A stretch of DNA of 36,555 bases from Sulfurovum sp. (GCA_026983515.1 JALWHT010000161.1:1-36555), one strand, 5' to 3'. Numbered from the stretch's first letter, positions 8,431 through 17,366 are shown. Numbers and translations: made by a program. Notes: a model not told the origin generated them from the letters alone.

Positions 8431-8939
8431 ACTTTACACTTTTTGGCAATTTCTTTGAGTTGATCCTCCAACGGAAGTTTCTCAACATCGATGATGACAT
8501 CAGCTACTTTTTTATATGCCTTTTCTCTTTCAGCATAAAGTTTCTTCGCTTTTTTCGGGTCTTGAAACAGTGGGCGCTTTGCCAGTTTCTGCTTGCTGTT
8601 CTTGGCTGTTTTAAGACGGTTGTGTATCCATTCAAATGATGCATCAAGTAGCACTACCGTACCAAGTTTTTTAAGATTGTTCACCTTGTAAAACCCGCCG
8701 CCGCAGGAGACCAGCGTACCGGTTACACACTGCTCGATCCAGTCAGCTGTCTCCTGTTCACACTTGCGAAAGTAGGCTTCACCTTTCTTCTCAAAAATCT
8801 TCTTGACCTCTTTGTTCTCTTTGGACTCAATAAGATCATCTGTATCGATGTTGTACACACCGTACTTTTTGGCAAAAGCACGCGCAGTCGTACCCTTGCC
8901 TACTCCCATAAATCCGATCAGTATAATATTTTTTTTCAT
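8427..8939 (-). CDS. aroK: shikimate kinase
   Basis: 170 residues. It phosphorylates shikimate with ATP in aromatic amino acid synthesis. P-loop GFMGVGKGTT at about 8-17, DTDDLIE (shikimate-binding Asp) at about 32-38, SCGGGFY at about 79-85, and the lid arginine in KRPLF. The P-loop reads GKGT where most AroK have GKST, a form usual in nucleoside monophosphate kinases. Otherwise shikimate kinase features are kept. There is no Shine-Dalgarno; the ATG follows an AT-only 7-bp tandem repeat. Lysine-rich and AT-richer than its neighbours. Confidence 0.9.
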   Translation of the reverse strand: MKKNIILIGFMGVGKGTTARAFAKKYGVYNIDTDDLIESKENKEVKKIFEKKGEAYFRKCEQETADWIEQCVTGTLVSCGGGFYKVNNLKKLGTVVLLDASFEWIHNRLKTAKNSKQKLAKRPLFQDPKKAKKLYAEREKAYKKVADVIIDVEKLPLEDQLKEIAKKCKV

Positions 8940-8940
8940 T

Positions 8941-8968
8941 TTAATTTTTAACTTTTAATTTTTAATTT
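8941..8968. repeat. 7-bp tandem repeat, four copies, at the aroK start
   Basis: Four copies of TTAATTT (the second reads TTAACTT), exactly 28 bp, ending 1 nt before the aroK start codon on the minus strand. It replaces any ribosome binding site there. Confidence 0.85.
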
Positions 8969-8978
8969 GACGCAGTCA

Positions 8979-9218
8979 CTACACCATATTATAACGGTCA
9001 ATAATCTTCTTCAGACGCTTACGCAGGTTCTTCAGTGCCTCTTCTGCATCCTCGCCTTCAGCAACAAGTGACTGAAACTCATCAAACTGTACCTTAGCCA
9101 CCCAACCGATTTTGGTATGCAGCTTGATACCTACAAACCGTACCTCTCCAAAGTGCTCTTTTGCCATATTGTAGATGCGTTCGATCCGCTGTTCAAGTGT
9201 TTTTACCTCTTTACTCAT
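8979..9218 (-). CDS. conserved hypothetical protein, 79 residues
   Basis: MSKEVKTLEQRIERIYNMAKEHFGEVRFVG... Start chosen at 9218 because AAGGACAG precedes it; the frame is open further upstream without support. The N-terminal third looks like an amphipathic helix, and the C-terminal half (AEGEDAEEALKNLRKRLKKI) resembles the helix after the beta sheet in HicB-like folds. No HicA partner is adjacent, so an antitoxin role is not supported. Sits 39 nt upstream of aroK on the same strand, so they may share a transcript. Confidence 0.7.
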   Translation of the reverse strand: MSKEVKTLEQRIERIYNMAKEHFGEVRFVGIKLHTKIGWVAKVQFDEFQSLVAEGEDAEEALKNLRKRLKKIIDRYNMV

Positions 9219-9335
9219 ACTCTGTCCTTGTGGTTGTAATTGGGCATAATTATACCACACCGCGGGAACAAAACGGTTACAGGTAAGACAATGCAAAAAT
9301 TGGACTGCTTTCGCATAGCTGAATACGGATAATAT

Positions 9336-10664
9336 TTAAACCCGTATCTTCTGCCATGCACCTTTCTCAAAGACAATCCATAGCCATACAGCTTTGACAA
9401 AGGTGTCAGAAATCATTGCCAGATAGACCAGCAAAATATTGTGAAAATACCATGAGAGCAGAAATCCAGGAATAATGCGCACTGCCCAGAGAGAAACAAG
9501 ATTGATCTTTAGAGTACGTTTTGTATCACCTGCACCTCTGAGTGCCCCGGAGAGAACAAAGTTGAATGCCAAGGGGATCTGTGAGAATCCAACAACCCGA
9601 AGGTAAAGACTGGCCTCTTCTATGGTTCCCGGATCATTTGTAAAGAGCCAGACAATTTTTTCGGGCATGAAGATCATAAAGAATGAGAGCAAGAACATAA
9701 ACCCCGAGGCATACTTAAGCACCAGCAGCACATCTTCTTTGGACTGCTCCGGCCGTTTCGCACCGAGCCCCTGCCCCATCAGTGCCATTGCAGCAATGGT
9801 AAACCCGATACCGGGCATGAAAGCCAGCCCCTCCACACGCAAACCTACCTGATAGCCCGCCAGCGCTTCGGTACCGTAATGGGCAATAATGGCAGTAAAA
9901 AGCATAAAGCTGCCAAATGTCAGTGCACGCTCTACGGAAGCAGGGATGCCCACTTTCAATGCACGCTGTAAAAGATTTTTGGAATAGTACCAAACAGGCG
10001 TATAGGGGGTTTTCTCTTTTAGATAAAGCGCAACATAGATGGAAAATTCGATAATATTTACGATTACCGTACCCACTGCCGCCCCAAGTACTCCCAGTTC
10101 GGGAAAACCGTATTTGCCAAATATCAGTAAATAGTTCAGTACTACATTGAGTGCAATGGAAACCAGCTTTACTTTCATCGGTGTTTTGGTGTCACCCGCT
10201 GCGTTGAGGGCAGAGACAAAAACCAGTTTCATAAAGACAAAGGGCATCATCCAGGTAAGCATCTGTACATAGTCCGCTCCCAGTGTCGCGACTTCGGGTA
10301 CCGTACCAAACCAGCGGTAGATGGAAGAGGCAAAAAAATACCACAGCCCCATTGCTGGAAGACTGAGTACAAAGGCAAACCCCAGCAGTGTCGAAAGACC
10401 AATGGAAGCACGCTTGAAGTACCCGCCACCAACAAAACGCGAAAGCAGTGCGGAAGTACCGACATTGAGTACCGTTAAAATAGCAAAGATGAACATGAGT
10501 GACTGCAACCCAAGCCCTACCGCCGCCACAGCAAATGCGGAGAGTCGTCCGACCATGATCAAATCGGTGATCACCTGCAGCATATCCAGCAGTGAGTTGA
10601 GTGCCGCAGGCAGAGAAAGCCGGAGGATCTTTTGATGTTTTACAGGAAAATAGCGTAACAACAC
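9336..10664 (-). CDS. MATE family efflux transporter
   Basis: 442 residues with about 12 hydrophobic segments in two similar halves. It starts at GTG (10664) with AGGAAAC upstream, 6 nt after the previous stop. LSLPAALNSLLDMLQVITDLIMVGRL near the N terminus and GAxGDTKTPMKV/GALRGAGDTKRTLK in the two halves are hallmark MATE segments. It would export organic cations or drugs using Na+ or H+. Last gene of the run nnrDE-purN-membrane protein-MATE, all closely spaced. The 117-bp gap to the next gene holds no feature I can support. Confidence 0.92.
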   Translation of the reverse strand: MLLRYFPVKHQKILRLSLPAALNSLLDMLQVITDLIMVGRLSAFAVAAVGLGLQSLMFIFAILTVLNVGTSALLSRFVGGGYFKRASIGLSTLLGFAFVLSLPAMGLWYFFASSIYRWFGTVPEVATLGADYVQMLTWMMPFVFMKLVFVSALNAAGDTKTPMKVKLVSIALNVVLNYLLIFGKYGFPELGVLGAAVGTVIVNIIEFSIYVALYLKEKTPYTPVWYYSKNLLQRALKVGIPASVERALTFGSFMLFTAIIAHYGTEALAGYQVGLRVEGLAFMPGIGFTIAAMALMGQGLGAKRPEQSKEDVLLVLKYASGFMFLLSFFMIFMPEKIVWLFTNDPGTIEEASLYLRVVGFSQIPLAFNFVLSGALRGAGDTKRTLKINLVSLWAVRIIPGFLLSWYFHNILLVYLAMISDTFVKAVWLWIVFEKGAWQKIRV

Positions 10665-10670
10665 GACGGC

Positions 10671-11012
10671 TTAGTTTCCTACCAGCTGTACCACAAAGGC
10701 GTAAAGAAAGACGATGAACACCGCGGCCCAGCCAAGCATCCACCCCGTTGCACGCAGACGTTTGTCTCGGCGAAACATCAGACGGGTTTTGTAGAGTACC
10801 ACAGGATAGCCGAAGAGTACAAAAACCACCGGCAGATAAGCCATTGCAGTAAGATGATACTTTGCTATGGCCAGTTTGACCGCCACAAGCGAGGTGTACA
10901 CGAAAGCGTAAACCACCAGCAAGAGTATAATCTGAAGTCCTACAAAGAGAAAGTAGGCACCTTTGGTATTCTCGACATCGCTGTAGTAACGCAGTTTTTC
11001 ATCATTTTTCAT
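10671..11012 (-). CDS. small membrane protein, unknown function
   Basis: 113 residues, hydrophobic segments at about 19-41, 52-71 and 91-109, so three spans are likely. It starts MKNDEKLRYYSDVENTKG, a soluble cytoplasmic head. Lies 11 nt after purN and 6 nt before the MATE gene, surely in one transcript with them. No family recognised; the neighbour order hints at nothing beyond co-expression. Confidence 0.75.
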   Translation of the reverse strand: MKNDEKLRYYSDVENTKGAYFLFVGLQIILLLVVYAFVYTSLVAVKLAIAKYHLTAMAYLPVVFVLFGYPVVLYKTRLMFRRDKRLRATGWMLGWAAVFIVFLYAFVVQLVGN

Positions 11013-11023
11013 TTTCTGTTTCC

Positions 11024-11578
11024 TTATAATACCTGTAAAATTGCTTCACACAGTGCCTCTTTTTCTATCTGCCGGATACTTGTTTCATATGCATTAAAAT
11101 CCAACCCCTGCTTGGCAACTTTTTTTTGCACAATGATCTCTCCCCCGTCAAGTTCGGAAGTCACCCAGTGGACAGAGACCCCTCCCTCATCGAAGTTGTC
11201 ATGAAAACTCTTCTCGATCGCATGAAGCCCCTTGTGACGGGGCAGCAAAGAAGGGTGAAGGTTTATCGCACGAATGGTATCGGTAAAGGTTGGTGTGAGA
11301 ATACGCATGAAGCCTGCAAGTACGGTCAGGTCAGGTTGGTAGCGCTTTAGCCGCCGTACTACTTCTTCATCGAACGCTTCGCGGCTATCAAACTGCTTTG
11401 CATCGACAATCTCCAGCGGTATGCCGGCTGCCTTGGCAACATCTATTCCTTCTGCATTCGGATTGTTCGTCAACGCAACGGCAATATCGAGCTCATGCCC
11501 GTGCAGTGTTTTGGCTATGTGGGCGAAGTTACTGCCCTTTCCGCTAAACAGTACAGCGATACGCTTTCTTTCTGCCAC
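11024..11578 (-). CDS. purN: phosphoribosylglycinamide formyltransferase (folate-dependent)
   Basis: 184 residues, GTG start at 11578 with AAGG 8 nt before. It transfers a formyl group from 10-formyltetrahydrofolate to GAR in purine synthesis. LFSGKGSNFAHI near the N terminus binds the GAR phosphate; INLHPSLLPRHKGLHA carries the catalytic His, and VHWVTSELDGGEII has the catalytic Asp with VHWV in place of the commoner VHFV. The alternative formate-using enzyme, purT, lies 3.2 kb away. 30 nt downstream of nnrDE in the same run. Confidence 0.95.
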   Translation of the reverse strand: MAERKRIAVLFSGKGSNFAHIAKTLHGHELDIAVALTNNPNAEGIDVAKAAGIPLEIVDAKQFDSREAFDEEVVRRLKRYQPDLTVLAGFMRILTPTFTDTIRAINLHPSLLPRHKGLHAIEKSFHDNFDEGGVSVHWVTSELDGGEIIVQKKVAKQGLDFNAYETSIRQIEKEALCEAILQVL

Positions 11579-11608
11579 TGTAAAAGCCTTTTTTAACCGT
11601 ATTGTACT

Positions 11609-13054
11609 CTACTTTTGCTCTAAGCCTGCCAACGTATCTATCAAGTCTGTCGGCAGCAGCGCATAAGAAGCACCGCTATAGTCTGCAGCAGCGGCAGTCA
11701 GTGCCAGCGAGCCCTGAATGGCCGCATCAAGCCCTGTATTGCCCTGTGCCAGGAGGGAAACAATGAGCCCGGAGAGCACATCACCGCTTCCACCTTTGCT
11801 CAACACCGGACTTCCAAGCGGATTGATGTAAAGTTGATCCTTATGGGCAATAAGCATATTGGCACCTTTAAGCAGGAGGGTTACATGAGGGTACTTTGCG
11901 TTAAAGCGGCGTACTATTTCAAAGCGCTGTGCCTGCACCTGCTCCACGCTAAGCTTCTCACCTGTGAGTTTTTCCCACAGCACAGTAAACTCTTTGGGGT
12001 GCGGCGTAATGACCACTTCACGCGTTTTCTGCTCCAAAATTCCAAGCAGCGCTTCCGAGTAGAAGGCATCGGCATCGAGTATAACGGGTGTATGGCTGTC
12101 GATCACCTCTTTTTTCAAAAATGCCGCGTCAAAATGGTTGCCAAGCCCCATACCCACCGCCAGTGCAGAGGCACCTTTAGGTATTTCGGTAGCATGCATC
12201 AGAAAAGGCGGCGGTACAATTTTTTCGTGTACCACCAGTGTCGTCAGTCCCGCACCGAAGCGGCTGGCTGCCGTTGCCGCAATAATGCCTGCTCCCTCTT
12301 TCTCACCACAGAGTACTGCCGCATGCCCAAAACTGCCTTTATGTGTATTTTGAATGTAATCTCTGCTTGGCAATATAAGGTCTTCGTACTCCAAAAGTTT
12401 CGCACTATGTTTCGCACCTTGCCCATACACATGATAGTGCACCCCCAGATCAACCCGTATGATCCTGCCGACATACTCTTTGGCATAGTCACTAAAAAGA
12501 GCCTCTTTGTATGCACCCATAGTAATGGTTACATCTGCATAAAATGCTTGTGGAGAGGGGTTTCCATGCACATCCAGTCCCGTAGGAATATCGCATGCTA
12601 CGGCATAGGCATGTTGCATTTTCATCTCTACAAGCAATGTACGTGTCTTTTCGTTCAGCTCCCGACTCAGTCCTGCACCAAAAAGTGCATCGACGATCAC
12701 ATCGGCGGGTTCTACCTTCTCTACAATCTGAATATTGAGATTTTTTATACGCGCAAACTGCTTTTTCGCCATCTCAGACTTGACCCCAAACGGCATATAG
12801 AGTTTTACCTTGTAAAATCCAAACAGCAGACGTGCCAAAGCAATGCCGTCTGCCCCGTTATTACCCGGCCCGGCTACAATCAAAACAGTTTTTATAGATC
12901 CTTCGCTATCCCCTTCCTTATATTTTGGAAATGTTCGAAAGATATGTTCCGCCATACCGAGAGCTGCATGTTCCATAAGAATCTCTTCGGTAAGCAAAAG
13001 CTCCTCATAACATCGTTTATCCATGGCATAACACGATTGATAGACATACTGCAT
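11609..13054 (-). CDS. nnr: bifunctional NAD(P)H-hydrate epimerase/dehydratase
   Basis: 481 residues joining two repair domains. Residues about 1-210 are the YjeF_N epimerase (VLIVAGPGNNGADGIALARLL and DALFGAGLSRELN with the catalytic Asp). Residues about 220-480 are the ribokinase-like ADP-dependent dehydratase (GSFGHAAVLCGEKEGAG, DADAFYS, ITPHPKEF, KGGSGDVLSGLI). Together they restore damaged NAD(P)H hydrates. First gene of a four-gene minus-strand run; divergent from rpsU with about 125 bp between. Confidence 0.95.
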   Translation of the reverse strand: MQYVYQSCYAMDKRCYEELLLTEEILMEHAALGMAEHIFRTFPKYKEGDSEGSIKTVLIVAGPGNNGADGIALARLLFGFYKVKLYMPFGVKSEMAKKQFARIKNLNIQIVEKVEPADVIVDALFGAGLSRELNEKTRTLLVEMKMQHAYAVACDIPTGLDVHGNPSPQAFYADVTITMGAYKEALFSDYAKEYVGRIIRVDLGVHYHVYGQGAKHSAKLLEYEDLILPSRDYIQNTHKGSFGHAAVLCGEKEGAGIIAATAASRFGAGLTTLVVHEKIVPPPFLMHATEIPKGASALAVGMGLGNHFDAAFLKKEVIDSHTPVILDADAFYSEALLGILEQKTREVVITPHPKEFTVLWEKLTGEKLSVEQVQAQRFEIVRRFNAKYPHVTLLLKGANMLIAHKDQLYINPLGSPVLSKGGSGDVLSGLIVSLLAQGNTGLDAAIQGSLALTAAAADYSGASYALLPTDLIDTLAGLEQK

Positions 13055-13107
13055 GACATCTCCTCTGTTGACTTTTCTGTATTTATCTTACCATAAATTT
13101 ATTTCGA

Positions 13108-13113
13108 TATAAT
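13108..13113 (+). promoter_or_regulatory. -10 box (TATAAT) of rpsU
   Basis: TATAAT 67 nt before the rpsU start, with the AT-rich upstream tract usual in Campylobacterota promoters. It leaves a leader of about 60 nt that folds (next entry). Confidence 0.6.
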
Positions 13114-13123
13114 CCGCCTCAGA

Positions 13124-13173
13124 TTTATCACTTTCGGGATCGTACCCGAAAAATCTTGATAAGGAAGGGGGTG
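13124..13173 (+). promoter_or_regulatory. structured rpsU leader overlapping the ribosome binding site
   Basis: TTTCGGG (13132-13138) pairs with CCCGAAA (13145-13151). Around it TTATCA (13125-13130) pairs with TGATAA (13157-13162), whose last AA begins the purine-rich ribosome binding tract AAGGAAGGGGGTG (13161-13173). The nested stems could limit access to the start of S21. Pairing is seen in sequence; the regulatory role is inference. Confidence 0.45.
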
Positions 13174-13179
13174 AGCCCA

Positions 13180-13392
13180 ATGCCAGGAATCAAACTTACA
13201 CCACGTGACTCTTTTGACGATGCGTACAGAAAGTTCAAAAGACAGTGTGACAGAAACCTTATCGTCACTGAAGCCAGAGCGCGCCAGTACTACGAAAAGC
13301 CGACAGAGAGAAGAAAGAAAGAGAAGATCGCTACCCGCAAAAAGATCCTCAAGAAGCTCTTCATGCTCAGAAGATACGAGTCAAGACTGTAA
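13180..13392 (+). CDS. rpsU: 30S ribosomal protein S21
   Basis: 70 residues, [22 protein letters not shown]..., very basic C-terminal half ([22 protein letters not shown]), the full usual length. A small-subunit protein near the platform that aids base pairing of the Shine-Dalgarno region. The frame extends upstream, but the ATG at 13180 directly follows a strong purine-rich site and matches the family start. Monocistronic by its surroundings, with its own promoter and a downstream hairpin. Confidence 0.97.
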   Translation: MPGIKLTPRDSFDDAYRKFKRQCDRNLIVTEARARQYYEKPTERRKKEKIATRKKILKKLFMLRRYESRL

Positions 13393-13403
13393 TTCAGTCC
13401 TTG

Positions 13404-13423
13404 GACAGGGCTTTCGCCCTGTC
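13404..13423 (+). terminator. hairpin after rpsU
   Basis: GACAGGGC-TTTC-GCCCTGTC, an 8-bp stem with a 4-nt loop, 12 nt after the rpsU stop. No T run follows, so it may stabilise the 3' end rather than terminate by itself. Confidence 0.5.
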
Positions 13424-13478
13424 ATCCACAACAACCCTCCCTAACATTATCCACCATAACTTCATAAAATTAAACTAT

Positions 13479-14675
13479 TCATTCCATCCGCGCATATACC
13501 ATTTTAATCAAAAGGGGCGGTATCATCGTGGTTAGCATAATCACCATAATAACTGCCGCATAGGTTTCCGTACTGAAGATGCCGCTTGTCCGACCGATCT
13601 CGGCAAATATCAAACCCACCTCTCCGCGCGGTACCATCGACAGCCCAACAATCAGACGCTTTTTAGAGGGCAGTGAGCTCAGAAAGTAGGGGATGAGCAT
13701 CTTGCCTATGATAGAGACAAGAAGAATTGTACCAGCAAAAAGCCAAATGTGCGAACTTGCCCAATCAATCTCACGTAAATTGACAGAGAGCCCGACAGCT
13801 ACAAAGAAGATGGGCGTAAAGAGAAAGATAATGGGGCGCATCTGATGCTCTATACGCTGGGAGAAGTTTGACTCTTCCCCTATCGCCGCACCAAACGGCA
13901 GAAAGAACCTGCGTGAGAGTGCCAGACCCGCAGCAAAGCCGCCAATAATTTCCGGTGCTCCCATAAGGTGTGCAAACCATGCGAAGAAGAGTACCAAAGA
14001 GATGATGGAGACAGGAATGAGCCCCGGATACCCACTCTCTTTGTCAAACTTCTGAATCAGCAGTGCAATCAGTTTTGCCGCTACAGGAGCTAGAACAAAG
14101 AAGGTGACAATGAAGAGAAAGACTTTTCCTGTATCGACCAGATTGATAGCACCGCTTTTTGAAAAGTCATACAGAAGCGCCAGCAGAATGACGCCGAAGA
14201 TATCGTCAAGCACTGCAGCACCAAGAACGATCTCCCCTTCGTGGCTCTGGTGTTTTTTCAGGTCTTTCAGTACCCTCACCGTGATACCAATGCTGGTTGC
14301 GGTTATCGTACCCCCTATAAATAGGGAGGTGATCAGATTCAGGTCAAAAAGATAGAAACCAACAGCCGTACCAAGCACAAGGGGCAGAAAAAAGCCGCTG
14401 GTTGCGACAATGACCGATACCGTTCCGCTGCGTGTGAGCTGCTTGATATTGGTATCCAGCCCCACATCAAACAGAAGCAGTATGATACCGATCTCAGCAA
14501 GTATCTTGATTGTATCGTTCAGCGCTACCCATCCCAAAAGGGAGGGACCAAGGAAGAGTCCGGCAGTCAACTCACCTAGAACGGGAGGAAGTCCGGCACG
14601 GGAGAATATCTCCCCAAAGAGCCGGCTTCCAATTAAAATAAACAAAAAGATGAGTAGAAATTCGTGTGCCTGCAT
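13479..14675 (-). CDS. CPA2-type cation:proton antiporter (KefB/Na+-H+ exchanger family)
   Basis: 398 residues, hydrophobic throughout, about 12-13 spans. RAGLPPVLGELTAGLFLGP near the N terminus, AEIGIILLLFDVGLDTN, the paired-acid ion site in VLGAAVLDDIFGVILLALLY, and SMVPRGEVGLIFAEIG near the C terminus are all standard for the family. No C-terminal TrkA-N domain is present, so it is the short form. The start is decided by family alignment; there is no Shine-Dalgarno and the -10 box is 8 nt away, suggesting a leaderless message. Ion preference unknown. Confidence 0.92.
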   Translation of the reverse strand: MQAHEFLLIFLFILIGSRLFGEIFSRAGLPPVLGELTAGLFLGPSLLGWVALNDTIKILAEIGIILLLFDVGLDTNIKQLTRSGTVSVIVATSGFFLPLVLGTAVGFYLFDLNLITSLFIGGTITATSIGITVRVLKDLKKHQSHEGEIVLGAAVLDDIFGVILLALLYDFSKSGAINLVDTGKVFLFIVTFFVLAPVAAKLIALLIQKFDKESGYPGLIPVSIISLVLFFAWFAHLMGAPEIIGGFAAGLALSRRFFLPFGAAIGEESNFSQRIEHQMRPIIFLFTPIFFVAVGLSVNLREIDWASSHIWLFAGTILLVSIIGKMLIPYFLSSLPSKKRLIVGLSMVPRGEVGLIFAEIGRTSGIFSTETYAAVIMVIMLTTMIPPLLIKMVYARME

Positions 14676-14682
14676 GGGAAAA

Positions 14683-14688
14683 ATTATA
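14683..14688 (-). promoter_or_regulatory. -10 box (TATAAT) next to the antiporter start codon
   Basis: TATAAT on the minus strand ends 7 nt before the ATG of the antiporter, so transcription would begin at or next to the start codon. Confidence 0.45.
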
Positions 14689-14822
14689 GCATAGTTTCAA
14701 GACCATATCCGGCAACGACAATGCTCTTTGTTGAAAAAGGCTTCTGAAATCTTCTTCTAACTCAATGCAAATTATCCTTCTTTTCGCTAAAATAATCTCA
14801 ACTATTTTTCAAAGGGTATCCC

Positions 14823-15989
14823 ATGACATTTACCGCACCCCTGCAACAGAACAGCATCAAGATCATGCTCCTTGGCTCCGGAGAGCTTGGCAAAGAGGTC
14901 GCCATCGAGGCGCAACGTCTTGGCATCGAGGTCGTTGCCGTAGACAAGTACAAGAACGCTCCTGCACACCTTGTAGCCAACCGCAGCTACGCCATCGATA
15001 TGCAGGATGAAGCTGCCGTACTTGAGCTCATCGAAAAAGAGAAACCAAGCTATATTCTTCCCGAAGTAGAGGCCATCTCCATTGCCGCACTCTTTGAAGC
15101 AGAGAAGCGTGGCTACCATGTCATCCCCAACGCCGAAGCAGTCAACAAAACGATGAACCGAAAGAACATCCGTGTCTTTGCCGCCGAAGAGCTTGGACTG
15201 AAAACCTCCAACTATGAGTTTGTCACCACACTGGAGGGACTCAAAACTGCAGCAGATCGTATGGGCTTTCCATGTGTCATCAAACCGGTCATGAGCTCCT
15301 CGGGTCACGGACAGAGCATTGCCAAAACACCTGATGATATCGAAAGATCGTGGGAGATCGCCAAGGAAGCACGCGGAGATGCAAGTGAGCTGATCGTCGA
15401 AGAGTTCGTACCGTTTGACTATGAGATCACCCTGCTGACAGTACGCAATGAAACCGGTACGGTCTTCTGCGACCCCATCGGTCATATACAGCAGGACGGT
15501 GACTTCATCCTCTCCTGGCAGCCGATGCCGATGAGCGAAGCAGCCCTGCAAAAAGCCAAAGAGATCGCCAAAGCGGTTACAGACGGACTTGGCGGTCGCG
15601 GGATATTTGGTGTGGAGTTCTTCGTCAAGGGTGAGGAGGTCTACTTCTCCGAACTGAGCCCGCGTCCACACGATACAGGGATGGTCACACTCATCACCCA
15701 GAGCCAGAGCGAGTTTGCACTGCATGTGCGTGCCGTGCTCGGTCTGCCGCTTGAATTTACCACCTACGGTGCGGGAGCATGCGGTGCCTACAAAGCCAAG
15801 CATGAAAGCCACAACCCCAAACTTGAGATCCCGGAAAGGGCCTTTAGCGATACCTCTTTTGTCCGTGTTTTCGGCAAACCCGAATCCCATATAGGCAGAC
15901 GTATGGCAGTCAGCCTTGTGCTCGATGAAGATATCGAGCATGCCAAAACAAGAGCCAGAGAGATCGTTTCACAGATCGATGACCACTAA
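14823..15989 (+). CDS. purT: phosphoribosylglycinamide formyltransferase 2 (formate-dependent)
   Basis: 388 residues of ATP-grasp fold. It makes formyl-GAR from formate, ATP and GAR. The N-terminal domain has [21 protein letters not shown]; the ATP-grasp part has [29 protein letters not shown] and [28 protein letters not shown] with the metal-binding Glu and Asn/Ser region. AAAGGG precedes the ATG, and TAAAAT about 30 nt upstream may be its -10 box. First gene of an overlapping trio with yjbQ and a dehydrogenase. It duplicates the step done by purN. Confidence 0.96.
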   Translation: MTFTAPLQQNSIKIMLLGSGELGKEVAIEAQRLGIEVVAVDKYKNAPAHLVANRSYAIDMQDEAAVLELIEKEKPSYILPEVEAISIAALFEAEKRGYHVIPNAEAVNKTMNRKNIRVFAAEELGLKTSNYEFVTTLEGLKTAADRMGFPCVIKPVMSSSGHGQSIAKTPDDIERSWEIAKEARGDASELIVEEFVPFDYEITLLTVRNETGTVFCDPIGHIQQDGDFILSWQPMPMSEAALQKAKEIAKAVTDGLGGRGIFGVEFFVKGEEVYFSELSPRPHDTGMVTLITQSQSEFALHVRAVLGLPLEFTTYGAGACGAYKAKHESHNPKLEIPERAFSDTSFVRVFGKPESHIGRRMAVSLVLDEDIEHAKTRAREIVSQIDDH

Positions 15990-16395
15990 ACAGTTCACCC
16001 TCTCTCTTCCCCCTTTTTCACGGGGGATGCACCTTATCACCGACCGTATCAATACATTGATAGCAGGGCAGATAGAAACTGGTATTGCACACCTCTTTCT
16101 GCTGCACACCAGTGCCTCGCTCTGTCTCAGTGAGAATGTCGACCCTACGGTACGAAGCGATGCAGAGACATTTTTAAACGATCTTGTTCCTGAAACCTAC
16201 CCAAAATTCCGCCATACCTATGAGGGAAGTGACGATATGCCTGCACACCTTAAAAGTATGCTTCTTGGTACGTCATTGACAATTCCCGTAACACATGGTA
16301 AGCTTCATACAGGTACCTGGCAGGGTGTTTACCTCTATGAGCACAGAGACCATGCCCATAGCCGAAATATCGTCATTACCCTACAAGGAGAATAA
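15979..16395 (+). CDS. yjbQ: YjbQ family protein (UPF0047)
   Basis: 138 residues starting [21 protein letters not shown], overlapping the end of purT by 11 nt. [16 protein letters not shown] (about 36-51), [19 protein letters not shown] and [18 protein letters not shown] are the family signature. Members form trimers with conserved His and Asp residues at a likely metal site; E. coli YjbQ has weak thiamin phosphate synthase activity, but the true role is open. The frame is open farther upstream within purT; the ATG at 15979 matches the family start. Confidence 0.9.
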   Translation: MTTKQFTLSLPPFSRGMHLITDRINTLIAGQIETGIAHLFLLHTSASLCLSENVDPTVRSDAETFLNDLVPETYPKFRHTYEGSDDMPAHLKSMLLGTSLTIPVTHGKLHTGTWQGVYLYEHRDHAHSRNIVITLQGE

Positions 16396-16396
16396 T

Positions 16397-17344
16397 ATGC
16401 GCAAACAGATCGTCATACTCGACACCGAAACGCTGGGCGAAGATCTTGACCTTACGCCACTTGAACAGTTTGGAGATGTCACCCGTTACAAAAACACCCT
16501 TCCTCAAGAGACATTTGATGTCATCAAGGATGCACACATTGTCATCAGCAACAAGGTGGTGCTGACCAGAGAGATGATGGAACGCTCACCCCGTCTGGAA
16601 CTGATCTGTATTGCCGCAACCGGTATGAACAATGTCGATCTAGACGCTGCAAAGGCACTCAATATTGTCGTCAAAAACGTTGCCGGCTACTCTACCCCCT
16701 CTGTGGTGCAGCACACCTTTGCCATGCTCTTTTACCTGATGGAGCATCTGCGCTACTACGATGGTGCGGTACAGACAGGACTGTGGCAGATGTCCGGTCT
16801 TTTTACAGACATCACCCATCCCTTCCATGAACTACAAGGCAAAAAGTGGGGTATCATAGGCATGGGTGCTATCGGTCAAGAGGTGGCAAAAGTCGCCAAG
16901 GCATTTGGTGCCGCAGTAAGCTACCACTCCACAAGCGGTCAGCATACTGATCATCCGGACTATCTGCATCAGCCTCTTGAAACACTGCTGAGCACCAGTG
17001 ATATCATCTCTATCCATGCACCGCTTACAGACAAAACCTATGCGCTCATCAATGAAACCAACCTTCCACTTCTCAAAGAGAGAGCCGTACTGCTCAACCT
17101 CGGACGCGGAGGCATCGTCAATGAAACCGACCTCGCCTACGAACTTGACCGCCGTGAGATATACGCAGGTCTTGATGTACTCAAAAAAGAGCCCATTGAC
17201 ACCGACAACCCCCTCATGCACATAGAGCACAAAGAGCGTCTGCTCATCACCCCACACATCGCATGGAGCAGCATCGAATCGAGAAAACGCCTCCTGCAGG
17301 GTATTGTCGAAAACATCAAAACCTACCTGGAGAACACAAAGTAA
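16397..17344 (+). CDS. D-2-hydroxyacid dehydrogenase (glycerate dehydrogenase/hydroxypyruvate reductase-like)
   Basis: 315 residues, start at 16397 right after AAGGAG which overlaps the yjbQ stop. It reduces a 2-keto acid with NAD(P)H. The dinucleotide site GIIGMGAIGQEVAKVAKAFGA is at about 147-167; the catalytic Arg is in LNLGRGGIVNETDL, the Glu in DVLKKEPIDTDNP, and the His in ITPHIAWSS. The NAD site Asp that follows beta-B is replaced by a Ser/Thr-rich stretch (SYHSTSGQ), which may allow NADPH. Last gene of the purT trio. Confidence 0.88.
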   Translation: MRKQIVILDTETLGEDLDLTPLEQFGDVTRYKNTLPQETFDVIKDAHIVISNKVVLTREMMERSPRLELICIAATGMNNVDLDAAKALNIVVKNVAGYSTPSVVQHTFAMLFYLMEHLRYYDGAVQTGLWQMSGLFTDITHPFHELQGKKWGIIGMGAIGQEVAKVAKAFGAAVSYHSTSGQHTDHPDYLHQPLETLLSTSDIISIHAPLTDKTYALINETNLPLLKERAVLLNLGRGGIVNETDLAYELDRREIYAGLDVLKKEPIDTDNPLMHIEHKERLLITPHIAWSSIESRKRLLQGIVENIKTYLENTK

Positions 17345-17366
17345 AATGAAAGCCCACAAAATAAAA

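Noticed and set aside
8979-9218. HicB-type antitoxin
   Set aside because: Only a short stretch resembles HicB; there is no HicA toxin gene beside it and no DNA-binding domain.
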